Part shown: one piece after another, positions 20,481 through 32,065 of the stretch
Layout: each line of letters starts with the position of its first letter
Position numbering within the stretch: the first letter of the stretch is position 1
Assembly (NCBI RefSeq): GCF_905171765.1
Contig: NC_053394.1
Span: 160,403,256 to 160,467,255 of the forward strand
Direction of reading: 5' to 3'
Source: Bufo bufo
Taxonomy: Eukaryota; Chordata; Amphibia; Anura; Bufonidae
DNA length: 64,000 nt
Notes under the pieces: generated by a model
Told to the model about the DNA's origin: nothing
The model's input: the letters and a program-made list of their open reading frames with translations, nothing else
The model's database searches: none
Position numbers and translations under genes: made by a program

Positions 20481-22439
20481 GGCCTCATGCACACGACCGT
20501 TTATTTTTTTTAAGGTCCGCCAAAGCGGGGTCCGTAGGTCCGTGACCGTTTTTTTTTGTCGTCCGTGGGTCTTCCTTGATTTTTGGAGGATCCACGGACA
20601 TGAAAAAAATTTTGTTTTGGTGTCCGCCTGGCCGTGCGGAGCCAAACGGATCAGTCCTGAATTACAATGCAAGTCAATGTGGACGGATCCGTTTGACGTT
20701 GACACAATATGGAGCAATTGCAAACGGATCCGTCCCCCATTGACTTTCAATGTAAAGTCAGGAGTCCCTTTTATACCATCGGATCAGAGTTTTCTCTAAT
20801 CCGATGGTATTTTCTCACCATGGGAAAGCCTCTATGTTAGAATATACCATGGGATTTGAGTTAGATCGTGAAACTCAGATCCGACAGTATATTCTAACAC
20901 AGAGGCGTTCCCATGGTGATGGGGACGCTTCAGGTTAGAATATACTAAAAGAACTGTGTACATGACTGCCCCCTGCTGCCTGGCACCTGCCAGGCAGCAG
21001 GGGGCAGACCCCACCTCCCCACCGTATTTAACTCATTGGTGGCCAGTGCGGCCGGCCCCCCCTCCCTCCCCTGTAGTTAACACATTGGTGGCCAGTGCGG
21101 CCGGCCCCCCGTCCCTCCCCTGTAGTTAACACATTGGTGGCCAGTGCGGCCAGCCCCCCCCGTCCCTCCCCTGTAGTTAACACATTGGTGGCCAGTGTGG
21201 CCTGCCCCCCCCTCCCTCCCCTGTAGTACTGTAGATTCATTGGTGGCCAGTGGGGCCCCCCCCTCCCCCTCCTAATTAAAATCTCCCACCTATCATTGGT
21301 GGCAGCGGAGAGTACAGATCGGAGTCCCAGTTTAATCGCTGGGGCTCCGATCGGTAACCATGGCAACCAGGACGCTACTGCAGTCCTGGTTGCCATGGTT
21401 ACTTAGCAATTTTTAGAAGCATTATACTTACCTGTGAGCTGCGATGTCTGTGACCAGCCGGGCGCTCCTCCTACTGGTAAGTGAAAGGTCTGTGCGGCGC
21501 ATTGCTTATAGCACAGACCTTTCACTTACCAGTAGGAGGAGCGCCCGGCCGGTCACAGACATCGCAGCTCACAGGTAAGTATAATGCTTCTAAAAATTGC
21601 TAAGTAACCATGGCAACCAGGACTGCAGTGGCGTCCTGGTTGCCATGGTTACCGATCGGAGCCCCAGCGATTAAACTGGGACTCCGATCAGAACTCTCCG
21701 CTGCCACCAATGATGGGGGAACGTGATTTTAACTGGGGAGGGGGGGGGAGATGTGAGGCCGCACTGGCCAGCAATGATGGGGGATTCGGAACGTGATTTT
21801 AACTAGGGGGGGGGAGAGGTGAGGCCGCACTGGCCACCAATGAATATAATATTGAGGAGGGAGGGGGTCTGCCCCCTCCTGCCTGCTAGCACTTGATCTC
21901 TTACAGGGGGCTATGATACGCACAATTAACCCTTTAGGTTCGGCACCTGAGGGGATAATTGTGTGGATCACAGCCCCCTGTAAAAGATCGGGTGCTGCCA
22001 GGCAGCAGGGGGCAGTCATGTACACAGTTCTCAGTATATTCTAACTTGAAGCGTCCCCATCACTATGGGAACGCCTCTGTGTTCGAATATACTGTCGGAT
22101 ATGAGTTCACGAAGTGAAAACTCATATCTGAAAAAGCTTTTATGCAGACGGATCTGCGATCCGTCTGTGTGAAAGTTGCCAACGGCCACGGATGTCAATC
22201 TTGTGTGCATCCGTGTTTTTTCACGGACCCATTGACTTGAATGGGTTCGTGAACCGTTGTCCGTCAAAAAAATAGGACAGGTCTTATTTTTTTGACGGAC
22301 AGGAAACACGGATCACGGCCGCGGATGAACAACGGTGCATTTTCCGAGTTTTCAACGGACCCATTGAAAGTCAATGGGTCTGCAGAGAATCACGGAACAG
22401 CGGCCACGGATGCACACAACGGTCGTGTGCATGAGGCCT
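20481..22439. mobile_element. Long foldback element with nested palindromes
   Basis: Ends are inverted copies starting ggcctcatgcacacgaccgt. Inside, 20820-21020 faces 21960-22090 and 21300-21480 faces 21520-21700, so almost the whole 1.96 kb can fold on itself. A GC-rich direct repeat of about 57 bp with ttggtggccagtg occurs about four times at 21030-21250. There is no transposase. The target duplication is uncertain (attaaaa occurs on both sides). Confidence 0.75.
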
Positions 22440-22969
22440 GATTAAAACTTTAAGTTTAAACCAGTACTTCCGGTCCGGCCTGGAAGTTTGGCAGTTCCCT
22501 GATCCCCCCCGCCGACCGGAGAGAGGCAGAGACGCCAGGACCAATATGGTGACGGTGGAGCATGGTAGGTTTAGAAAAACGCTACCTAAACTGCTCTACA
22601 CAAGGTAAGGATAAGACCCAGACTGCATCAGGAACGGACAGCTTAAGGTACAAGGGATCGTCGCCCAGCGGACACCGCACGCCGGTCCTCACGGCTGAAA
22701 CTGTAAGAACAGAAATAGAATTAGAATCCATATAGAACAAATTGATCTCCAAGAGACCACCACCTGTCCCTTCTGTCCGCAGGCCATAAAAAAAAAAAAA
22801 ACGCATGGTGTGTGTTTGGGGAGGTCTTTATAGGGGCCTAATTGGTTAATTATCACTTTTATTAATAAATATAAATAATCAATTTAATTAATAAAAGTTC
22901 CACCTGTCCTGATTGTCCACAGGGGCAGTAATACACCAGTTGTGCTGCTGTTGGGGCATCAGGGTAACA

Positions 22970-24398
22970 GAGGTTATCCACTTTTGGACATTTTTATAAG
23001 TGAAAAATAAGCTGATCATAGTGCTTCCCTGTAGTAAGATTAGTGATCCATGATTTTTATTAGCATTCAATCCCCATGAAGTGCTACCGCATACTTACAT
23101 CTATAATGGTACGGCTACACAGCAACACTTAATCTAATGTATGTCTATGGTAACGCTTTCTGCAGGCCAATTTCCACGTGTATGGATGAGCGAACTTGCT
23201 TTTTGCAAATTCGGGTTCTGGGTGAATTCCGTTGTGCATTACATTATCACAGAATATAACGGAATTCTATGACGGATGCACCACGACTACATTCCGTCAT
23301 AATAGAAGTCTATGGGCAGCATAACGGATCCAGACGGTTTACGTTATGCAGAGCACAGCTCCCTTCCATGCCTTGTGGAATCAGCAGACAGGAAGTTCAG
23401 AGCATAGAAGCTCCCACCAGAGCTAGTCCCAGGTGCAAGAGACACAGAGCAGAGAAACTGAGCATGATCGACCAGCAGCAGGAGAGAGCAGACAGGTAAT
23501 AACTAAGGGATGCAGGAGTGCAAACAAGGCAGAGGGAGAATAAGAAGTAAGTAGATCTTATTAGAGAACAGTGCAAAAATGTTTTTTTTACAGCATATTA
23601 GACATTTGTAAAGCCTGCACAATGCTTTCAAAGCAGACCCAATCCAGTGAACCGGAATACTACTTTTAGCATGGTGTAAGGGCAGAAGCAGCAGATGCAA
23701 TCATGCTTCTCCTATCAGTGACTTAGCTCCGGCTGAAACCTTGCCTTTACACTAAGAAACAGATCTTCAACTAGGCATGAGGAGTTTCATGTATGTATAT
23801 CAGGTAAAAAGTAATTAGAGCTGTGTCATAGCATGAGATCATATACCGTACTTACAGCCTAGCAATTATAGCATTACTTGCATCAGGCGATTTTGGCATA
23901 CATATATATTTTTTTCTCCAGATAGAGATTAATATCTTATATGTCTCTTTTAGGTTTTGAACCTGAGACCCTCTATATGGAAGGCAGTCCACTTACCTCC
24001 AGGCTATAGCCCTACCATGTTGAGGATAGTGTTTTTCTATGCTTAGAAAACTAATACATATTACTGGTTTCTTTACAGACATATATTGTGCCTGAATTTT
24101 ACTTCTTCTCTGATACTCATACATAATACTCCCCATATCTAGTTCAAGATCTGCATAATGTCCACTGTAGTGGCCCATTGCTTATAATGCCCCTCATAGT
24201 GCCTTTAAGAGGTATAATGCCCCATAGAGTGGCAAAGTACCTATAATACCCCCACCTAATATTTCATCAAAAATCAAATACTCACCTGACTAATGCTACA
24301 AGCCTCTTCTGGCCTTCCCAGCTCAGGTAGTGCACCCTGACGCAGGCAATCACAAATATATAATCGTTTCATTGTAACCCCCTGCTCCATTTTACTAC
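22970..24398. other. Non-coding stretch with MITE fragments
   Basis: No supported gene. A MITE fragment with ataacggaattc-type motifs lies at about 23180-23350. A tRNA-like relic on the minus strand lies at about 23950-24015, with a degenerate B box (ggttcaaaacc) preceded by a plausible tRNA-like body. The rest is unremarkable AT-rich sequence. Confidence 0.45.
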
Positions 24399-24656
24399 CT
24401 TATAGGCTTCAGCTCTAAGGGTACCCACCGCAGTCTTCAGCTCTGTCCTGAGGATGGCAATACAGTTGTCTATGACTGACAAGGTGCTCTGTACTGCAGT
24501 CAATGACTGACAGCTGTACACGCCACTGTATCGGAATTCCTCCAGCCCGAGGTTCTGCAATCTAGTTGAAATTTTAACAATCAGATTGGGAGTGCCAGAC
24601 AGAATCCGCTGAATATAACAATTGAGGTTGTGACCAGTCATTGCTAAAAATCTCCA
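24399..24656 (-). CDS. Candidate internal coding exon, gene not recognised
   Basis: On the minus strand a pyrimidine-rich tract ending in ccag immediately precedes 24656, and a gtagta donor follows 24399. The enclosed 258 bases are exactly 86 codons with no stop. They read from WRFLAMTGHNLNCYIQ through a helical, hydrophobic SLTAVQSTLSVIDNCIAIL segment to LRAEAYK. The composition is protein-like, with no transposon motif and no repeat copies elsewhere in the window. I do not recognise the family. It could be an exon of a gene downstream of GSTP, or a chance open stretch. No convincing neighbouring exon was found. Confidence 0.4.
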
Positions 24657-25217
24657 CTGGACCATCAAAGAAAAAGAGCACTGGAAACAAAGGAAAGTAT
24701 TCATTTATGATAACAAGGGCCTCATATTTCAAGATTTCTCAGTGGCTGTTTCTCAAAAAAGAAAATCCTTCATGTTCACATCTATTTGCTACACAACACA
24801 AACACAATATCAGATTTCAACTTCTATACCCTGCCAAGCTATGAATCCATGCAGCAACTGCATGATGATCTTCAATGGCCAAGGTCAAATGCCATCTATG
24901 TCAAGAAGATGGAGAATGATAATACCAACTACTTTTTAGGAGACTGACCCTGATCATAATGTTCCTTTCTGCTTTGGCATCCTTATTAGGGTATGGCCAC
25001 ACAATCAGACTTCTGCATGTAGTTTGAGAATCCAATGCAGAGACTTTCTATTTTCCAGTTACTCACATTCAGCATCTTCAGATATGCAGAATGTTCACTG
25101 TTCCTGTGCCTTCTTGTAAATTGCCATTCAATACACCACATTTTGATAGATAATCAAATTAATGGCATGTTGTACAGAGTCCAGTCTGGATTTTATGGAT
25201 GTTCACATAATAGAATG

Positions 25218-25719
25218 TGTAACGGCATACAAGGGAATGCTCCAAATTCCCGAACGGAACCTCACGAATAGCTGCTAGCAGACGAATAGGAAACGCACCC
25301 AAGCGGCTTACACTCCTAGCAATCAGTCTAACAGCATACAGTGAATCCCCCCCAAGAACGAGACGAGGCTCCGTGTTGAGGGTAAAGCAGTGGACAGCCT
25401 GAGCTGTGTGTTTATTGTTCTTATATAACATTGTTACACACCAGTACCACCCACAGGGTTTTGTAAAAACAACCAATAAACACGTACAATACAGTAAAAC
25501 ACTCCCACACAAAATCCTCCCCTCTGCCTGTGATACAATTACCTTACACAATGGGTTGATGTAATTATCACAGGCAGGAGAATACACAATGTCTTCTGTC
25601 CTGGAGACAACCGAGGAGTAATTCAATTATCTCTCAGGACAAAGGGAAATCGCCAATACACACGTGGAGACAATAGGACAGACATCACTACTCAAATATA
25701 CAATGTCCCAACCCTTACA
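25218..25719 (-). mobile_element. Solo LTR of an endogenous retrovirus-like element
   Basis: Read on the minus strand it begins TGTAAGGG and ends CGTTACA, the TG...CA inverted ends of an LTR. It carries a TATA box (ttatataa at 25421-25428) and an adjacent polyadenylation signal (aataaa, 25411-25416 on the minus strand), followed by a GC-rich R/U5-like segment. No internal retroviral genes flank it, so it appears to be a solo LTR left by recombination. Flanking target duplications are not evident. It is non-coding. Confidence 0.65.
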
Positions 25720-26680
25720 GTAAACATAGACATTTAACATATCCCCAGATGGATTGGATCTGAGCGCTCAATATCCAAACAGCGCTCAGATGCCACAAAC
25801 AGTCAAATCGCCATGGGGTTTAAGTTTAGCATGGGCTGATGAGAGGGCCCATAATCCTGGGGCAAGAGGCTGGCAACCAGGCTTCACCACATGAATCTGA
25901 ACATATTGCAATAATGGCTAAAAATGGGGGTCATACTAATGCCAGTCTGGAGTAAAAAGTCGCAAGACTCTGTTTTGCCATTTTTTTAAACACCCATGTG
26001 AAAATATTTTACACCGTCCTCATTACTGGGAGTGGTCGGGCCGTGCCATTGTCTTTGGCAAATTCAATAACATTTAGGCCTGCTTCCAGGCATAAATGAT
26101 GTCAGAAATCTTCTCCAGTCGCCATAAATTAGGTGCATCCTCCAGCAGCACAGGGGGAATGAAAAGCATAAAACTCCAGCCTTTGATAAATAACCCCATT
26201 GTGTTCTATACAGTTTAACAGAAGGTGGCCTGTAGTAATACATGGTTAGTGACATACAGTAAAGTATTGCCATAGAGCACCCATTGAGTGAGTTTCCAAA
26301 TAAATAATGCAATACAGAGTTCCTCAGTGGGCGACACATGCAGAAACTGTAACTAGGTGTTTTCTGCCTGCTTAGTAGCATTGGATGTCTTGGGCAAGCA
26401 AACAAGGATTTCTTCTTGCGTTGGAACTCGTGATTGGAGCAGCAAGTACCCAGGACATGTGTCTTACCCAAACTTAGATATGTGTTTTTGACACAATATA
26501 AAATAGTAATCATGAAAAAATAAAAATATAATAAAACATAATTGGAAGGTATTAAAAAATGATATGGTCATAGGAAATGCACTACCAAAATTCCCTCCAT
26601 TTATCTTCAGAAGAGCACCAACAGTCATAAAATAAATTAGTGCATAGTAAATTTGTTTACATGGTGGGGCTTTTGCGGTG
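25720..26680. other. Non-coding stretch
   Basis: AT-rich sequence without a supported gene. Short minus-strand frames at 26064-26513 and 26464-26802 have low-complexity, leucine- and phenylalanine-rich composition and are most likely chance frames. Confidence 0.45.
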
Positions 26681-26719
26681 CATGCAAGAATAGGCCGCAG
26701 TGACAAAAAGTGGAAGAAA

Positions 26720-27118
26720 AAGGAAGATAGCATTTCTTCAACTGTGGGTGGAAAAAGTTTTAGGATTAAGGGAGAACTGTCGTGTGAAAGTATGGGGGTC
26801 ATACATGTCCTGGAATTCCCCTTTGGATTCCACTATGTAGGAAGGACCCTCAGAAAACAAAAGATTAGAATACAGGAACACATCCACAATATAAGAAAAG
26901 GGAATCACAGCGTTTTGCCACACTTAGAAAGTGTCATGAAAAAACCCTAGGGGTTTCAAATTAACAAGGGGAGAGTTGATGAAAAAGTGGAAAAGTGGAG
27001 ACCTAGTAAAAAAATATTAACAAAAAAGAGGCTGAATGGATTTATAATATTCAGACCTTGCAGCCGAGAGTTCTAAATAGAGAATGGGATATTAAATCAA
27101 TCTGGATGTATTAGCAAA
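26720..27118 (+). pseudogene. Penelope-like element, GIY-YIG endonuclease fragment
   Basis: The plus strand encodes GGKSFRIKGELSCESMGVIHVLEF, then FHYVGRTLRKQKIRIQEHI and IRKGNHS, the pattern of the GIY-YIG endonuclease that follows the reverse transcriptase in Penelope-like retroelements. After a stop near 26948 and a frame change, the conserved carboxy terminus EAEWIYNIQTLQPRVLNRE is readable at about 27030-27090. In intact elements this nuclease nicks the target DNA. The GIY-YIG core is altered (VIHVLEF, HYVGRT) and the frame is broken. No reverse transcriptase is present, so this is a 3' truncated relic. Confidence 0.8.
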
Positions 27119-27560
27119 AGTAAACCACTGAGGCAACGGCCCGACAACGCCGTTTTATAGGTTAGGAGACTGGAGAAAGAGTTGAGAAGCTTGTTAAAGT
27201 GCATGATATCTTCACTAGACTGTAGAGGTACATAAGGAGAATATAGGTAGCATGGGAATCGAGTAGAGATTTCGAAATTTAAGGGAAGACTGTCTAGTGA
27301 GGGAAAGAAATCCTATTGGTACATATGATCGGGGACCCCATTCACAGACATGAGCAGAGGAATAGTATAGAAGAGGGAAGCCTCTAAATAGGTGGAGACT
27401 TTCCTCCATTTAAAGGGAAACTGTCATGTTTTCATAAAAAAATAAATTTTAGAATATGTTACTGCTGCAGCAGCATTATCCACAAAGCAATCTTTAGTTT
27501 CTTAACATACCACTGTTTTCCTTGAGTTCTCCCCTTAATTACGGCTTTTTAAACCCTTAA

Positions 27561-29025
27561 CCGCCTCCGGACCGCCTAACGCAGGATTGCGTTCCGGAGG
27601 CGGTCGATTTGTTCCTCTTCGACGCATCATCTCGCGAGACTTCCTGTGAACGCGCGCACACAGGAGCGCGCGTTTACAGGATCAGGAGGTAAACGAGTGG
27701 ATCTGCAGCCTGCCAGCGGAATACCTTGGGGTGTCTTCTTTCCAAAATGGGGTCACTCGTGGGGTATTTATACTGCCCTGGCATTTTAGGGGTCCTAAAG
27801 CATGAGAAGCAGTCTGGAATCCAAATGCGTAGAAAATGCCCTGTGAAATCGTAAAGATACTCTTTGGAATTTGGGCCCCTTTGCGCACCTAGGCTGTAAA
27901 AAAGTGTCACACATGTGGTATCGCCGTACTCAGGAGAAGTAGGGCAATGTGTTTTGGGGTGTCTTTTTAAATATACCCATGCTGGGTGAGAGAAATATCT
28001 CTGTAAAATGAAAACTTTGTATAAAAAAAAAATATGGGAAAAGTTGTCTTTTACAGAGAGATATTAATCTCACCCAGCATGGGTATATGTAAAAAGACAC
28101 CCCAAAACACATTGCCCTACTTCTCCTGAGTACAGCGATACCACATGTGACACTTTTTTGCAGCCTAGGTGCGCAAAGGGGCCCAAATTCCAAAGCGTAT
28201 CTTTACGATTTCACAGGGCATTTTTTACGCATTTGGATTCCAAACTACTTCTCATGCTTTAGGTCCCCTAAAATGCCAGGGCAGTATAAATACCCCACAA
28301 GTGACCTCATTTTGGAAAGAAGAAACCCCAAGGTATTCCGTGAGGGGTATGGTGAGTTCATGTAAAATTTTATTTTTTGTCACAAGTTAGTGGAATATGA
28401 GACTTTGTAAGAAAAAAATAAAAAATAAAAAATCATTTTCCGCTAACTTGTGACAAAAAATAAAAACTTCCATGAACTCACTGTGCCCGTCAGCGAATAC
28501 CTTAGGGTGTCTACTTTCCGAAATATGGTCATTTGTGGGGTGTTTCTACTGTCTGGGCATTGTAGAACCTCAGGAAACATGACAGGTGCTCAGAAAGTCA
28601 GAGCTGCTTCAAAATGCGGAAATTCACATTTTTGTACCATAGTTTGTAAACGCTATAACATTTGCGCAAACCAATAAATATACACTTATTATATTTTTTT
28701 TATCAAAGACATGTAGAACAATAAATTTTGAGAAAAATTGATATAGAAATGTAGTTTTGTTTGAAAAATTTTACAACAGAAAGTGAAAAATGTCATTTTT
28801 TAGCAAAAATTTCGGTCAATTTCGTTTAATAACAAAAAAAGTTAAAATGTCAGCAGCAATGAAATACCACCAAATGAAAGCTCTATTAGTGAGAAGAAAA
28901 GGAGGTAAAATTAATTTGGGTGGTAAGTTGTATGACCGCGCAATAAACCGTGAAAGTAGTGTAGTGCAGAATTGTAAAAAGTGGTCTGGTCATTAAGGGG
29001 GTTTCAGCTAGGGGAGCTGAGGTGG
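27561..29025 (+). mobile_element. Non-autonomous piggyBac element
   Basis: Bounded by TTAA at 27557-27560 and 29026-29029. The left end begins ccgcctccggaccgcc with a hairpin partner. The right part (27720-29025) is the alternating inverted-repeat region and distal tail shared with 9760-11250. There is no transposase sequence. It probably depended on the transposase of a full-length relative. Confidence 0.8.
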
Positions 29026-29029
29026 TTAA

Positions 29030-30157
29030 GGACCGGGCTCATTTTCAGCTTAAGGACCAGGCCATTTTTTGCAAATCTGACTAGTGTCACTTTATGTGTG
29101 AATAACTTTAAAACGCTTTTACTTATCCAGGACATTCTGAGTTTCTTTTTTCGTCACATATTGTACTTCATGACACTGGTAAAATGGAGTCAAAAAAATG
29201 CATTTTTATTTATAAAAAAATACAAAATTTACCAAAAATGTAAAAAATTTGATAATTTCTATTTTTCTACTTTTATAATAGCTAGTAATACCTCCAAAAA
29301 GTTATTTTACATTCCCCCATATGTCTACTTCATGTTTGGATAATTTTTAGAATGCCATTTTATTTTTTGGGGACATTACAAGGCTTAGAAGTTTAGAAGC
29401 AAATCTTGAAATTTTTCTGAAAATTTCTAAAACCCACTTTTTCAGGACCAGTTCAGATCTGAAGTCACTTTTTGAGGCTTACATTCAGTGGCTTTTTTTT
29501 ATCGCCGCAGCGCTTGTGTAGTGAATGTGCAGGGATAAAAAAAAATTGTCACTGCGGCGGGGCGGGCGTGGGTGAACGCATGTGTGGGCGACCGATTGGG
29601 CAAACACTGTTTTGGGTGGAGGACGAGCTAAGGTGACACTAATACTATTATAGATCTGACTGATCTCTTACAGATACTATAAAAGCACCAATGCTGATTA
29701 GCGACAAGCTAATCAGCGAATCAGTGACTGCGGTGGGCTGGGCGCTAACTACCAAAGTTGCCTAAACTAATCTAAACCTAACAATTAATACTGGTGAAAA
29801 AAAAAGTAACAGTTTACACTGATCACTTTTCCCCTTTCACTAGTGATTGACAGGGGTGATCAAGGGGTTAATTGGGTGATTGGGGTGGGGGGGGGTGATC
29901 TGGGGCTAAATGTGTTGTGCTTGGTGTACTCAGTGATATGTGCTCTCTGCTGGGACCAACCAACAAAAAGGAGCCAGCAGAGAGCACAGAAGCCATTTAA
30001 CACATATTTATTTGCGATGATCATTGGTTGGCCACGAACTTCTCCTGTAACTTTTACCGGCCCTCACTGCACGGGCTATGCGCGTAATCTTGCGCCTACA
30101 AAGAAACAAACCGACCACCCGCAGGACGCATCCCTGCATTAGGCGGTCGGGAGGAGG
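29030..30157 (-). mobile_element. piggyBac-related 5' part in the right arm
   Basis: From 30157 inward to 29492 the reverse strand matches the 5' untranslated part of the piggyBac at 6212-6875, starting at the same TTAA relative to the host flank. It differs at roughly 6% of positions plus indels. From 29030 to 29480 the sequence belongs to a different piggyBac-type tail (gaccgggctcattttcag) not found in the left arm. There is no transposase. It is either a separate internally deleted element or a recombinant of two families. Confidence 0.7.
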
Positions 30158-30457
30158 TTAAAGTGTAACTGCCATTCTATTTTTATTTATGTAATGTGTA
30201 GGGACAGTGATGCTGACCATTTTTGTAATATACTTTACTGAAATTGTACATTTTTATTAGAAAAATAGTGCATTTTGAGCCTCAGCAACGCTCCTGTCTT
30301 CTGTTTACATAAAAGTCAGTGGTAGCAAGTCTCCACAGTTACGTAAACAGAAGACAGGAGCGCTCACCCGAGCACAGTTGCCCCTTCAAACAGCTGATTG
30401 CCAGGGGTGCTTAGAGTTTGGACAGCCACCTATCTGATATTGATGACAGGTCATCTA

Positions 30458-32065
30458 CAGTCATGTGAAAAATTAGGACACCCTTTGAAAGCATGTGGTT
30501 TTTTGTAACATTTTTAATAAATGGTTATTTCATCTCCGTTTCAACAATACAGAGAGATTAAAGTAATCCAACTAAACAAAGAAAACTGAAGAAAAGTCTT
30601 TTCAAGATCTTCTGTAAATGTCATTCTACAAAAATGCCTATTCTAACTGAGGAAAAAGATAGGACACCCTCACATGTATTCCCTCTTAAATTGGCTCAGA
30701 TCTCACACCAGGTGCACATAATTAGTAGATCGTTACTCTGCATGTTGAATGAGGCTTGCCCTATTTAAACCTCAGACATTTAGTTTGGTGTGCTCCTGAC
30801 TGTTGAAGTGAGAGTGAGCACCATGGTGAGAGCAAAAGAGCGGTCAGAGGACTTCAGAAAAAAGATTGTAGCAGCCTATGAGTCTGGGAAGGGATTTAAA
30901 AAGATCTCAAAAGATTTTGAAATCAGCCATTCCACTGTCCGGAAGATAGTCTACAAGTGGAGGGCTTTCAAAACAACTGCCAACATGCCCAGGACTGGTC
31001 GCCCCAGCAAGTTCACCCCAAGAGCAGACCGCAAGATGCTAAAAGAGGTCTCCAAAAACCCTAAAGTGTCATCTCGAGAACTACAGCAGGCTCTGGCTAC
31101 TGTTGATGTAGAAGTACATGCCTCTACAATCAGAAAGAGACTGTACAAGTTTAACTTGCATGGGAGGTGTGCAAGGAGGAAACCTTTGCTTTCCAAGAGA
31201 AACATCGAGGCCAGACTGACATTTGCCAGAGATAAAGTTGACAAAGACCAGGACTTCTGGAATAATGTTCTTTGGACAGATGAGTCCAAAATTGAATTAT
31301 TTTGACACAACAGCAGAGGACATGTTTGGCGTAAACCAAACACAGCATTCCAAGAAAAGAACCTCATACCAACTGTGAAGCATGGAGGTGGAAGTGTCAT
31401 GGTTTGGGGCTGCTTTGCTGCAGCAGGACCTGGTCAGCTCACCATCATAGAATCCACGATGAATTCTACTGTGTATCAGAAGGTGCTTGAAGAACATGTG
31501 AGACCATCAGTTAGAAAATTAAAGCTGAAGCAGAACTGGACCATGCAACATGACAATGACCCAAAACATACTAGTAAATCAACCAAAGATTGGCTGAAAA
31601 AGAAGAAATGGAGAGTCCTGGAATGGCCAAGTCAAAGTCCAGATTTGAATCCCATTGAGATGCTGTGGGGTGACTTGAAAAGGGCTGTACGTGCAAGAAA
31701 CCCCTTAAACATCTCACAGCTGAAAAAGTTCTGCATTGAGGAGTGGGGTAAAATTTCCTCAGACCGATGTCGAAGACTGGTAGATGGCTACAAGAACCGT
31801 CTAACTGCAGTTATTTCAGCCAAAGGAGGTAACACTCGCTATTAGGGGCAAGGGTGTCCTATCTTTTTCCTCAGTTAGAATAGGCATTTTTGTAGAATGA
31901 CATTTACAGAAGATCTTGAAAAGACTTTTCTTCAGTTTTCTTTGTTTAGTTGGATTACTTTAATCTCTCTGTATTGTTGAAACGGAGATGAAATAACCAT
32001 TTATTAAAAATGTTACAAAAAACCACATGCTTTCAAAAGGGTGTCCTAATTTTTTCACATGACTG
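30458..32065 (+). mobile_element. Tc1-type transposon with long inverted repeats
   Basis: Inserted at TA (30456-30457 and 32066-32067). The left arm of the inverted duplication keeps the unoccupied site in gatatagatgacctg at 5959-5973. The terminal inverted repeats are about 215 bp. Each carries a similar motif at its outer and inner end (attaggacaccc and agataggacaccc), the IR/DR arrangement known from Sleeping Beauty-like Tc1 elements. The 1.6-kb length and single central ORF are typical. Confidence 0.95.
30823..31845 (+). pseudogene. Tc1 transposase with one nonsense codon
   Basis: 340 codons, the normal length for the family, from MVRAKERSEDFRKK to AKGGNTRY. The paired helix-turn-helix DNA-binding region covers about residues 1-120 (STVRKIVYKW, GRPSKFTPR). 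The DDE catalytic domain has its first aspartate in LWTDESK, the second in MQHDNDPKHT and the glutamate in PDLNPIEMLW, giving the DD34E signature. A TGA at 31303-31305 (codon 161) follows the first catalytic aspartate by about ten residues, at a position where relatives usually have glycine. The rest of the frame is open, so this copy was disabled recently. Confidence 0.93.

Larger units (their letters stand above)
12335..22969 (-). mobile_element. Second DIRS element, degenerate and full of nested insertions
   Basis: Read on the minus strand, this element has a left terminal repeat near 22780-22969, gag near 17600-18760, RT about 15092-15930, RNase H about 14240-15027, recombinase about 12690-13530, an internal complementary region near 12580-12660 and a right terminal repeat at 12335-12530. 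The terminal repeats share the cacaactggggg core. The complementary region again pairs with both ends, and GTT starts the right end at 12335. At least five later elements are inserted (13057-13214, about 13640-14270, about 16104-17570, 19126-20459, 20481-22439). That explains the 10.6-kb span against 5.3 kb for the intact DIRS copy. The left boundary is approximate. Confidence 0.82.

Noticed and set aside
25067..25112. A possible 46-bp minus-strand exon with a gtgagt donor, near the candidate exon at 24399
   Set aside because: The acceptor side lacks a pyrimidine tract and the piece is too short to judge. Without transcripts it cannot be supported.
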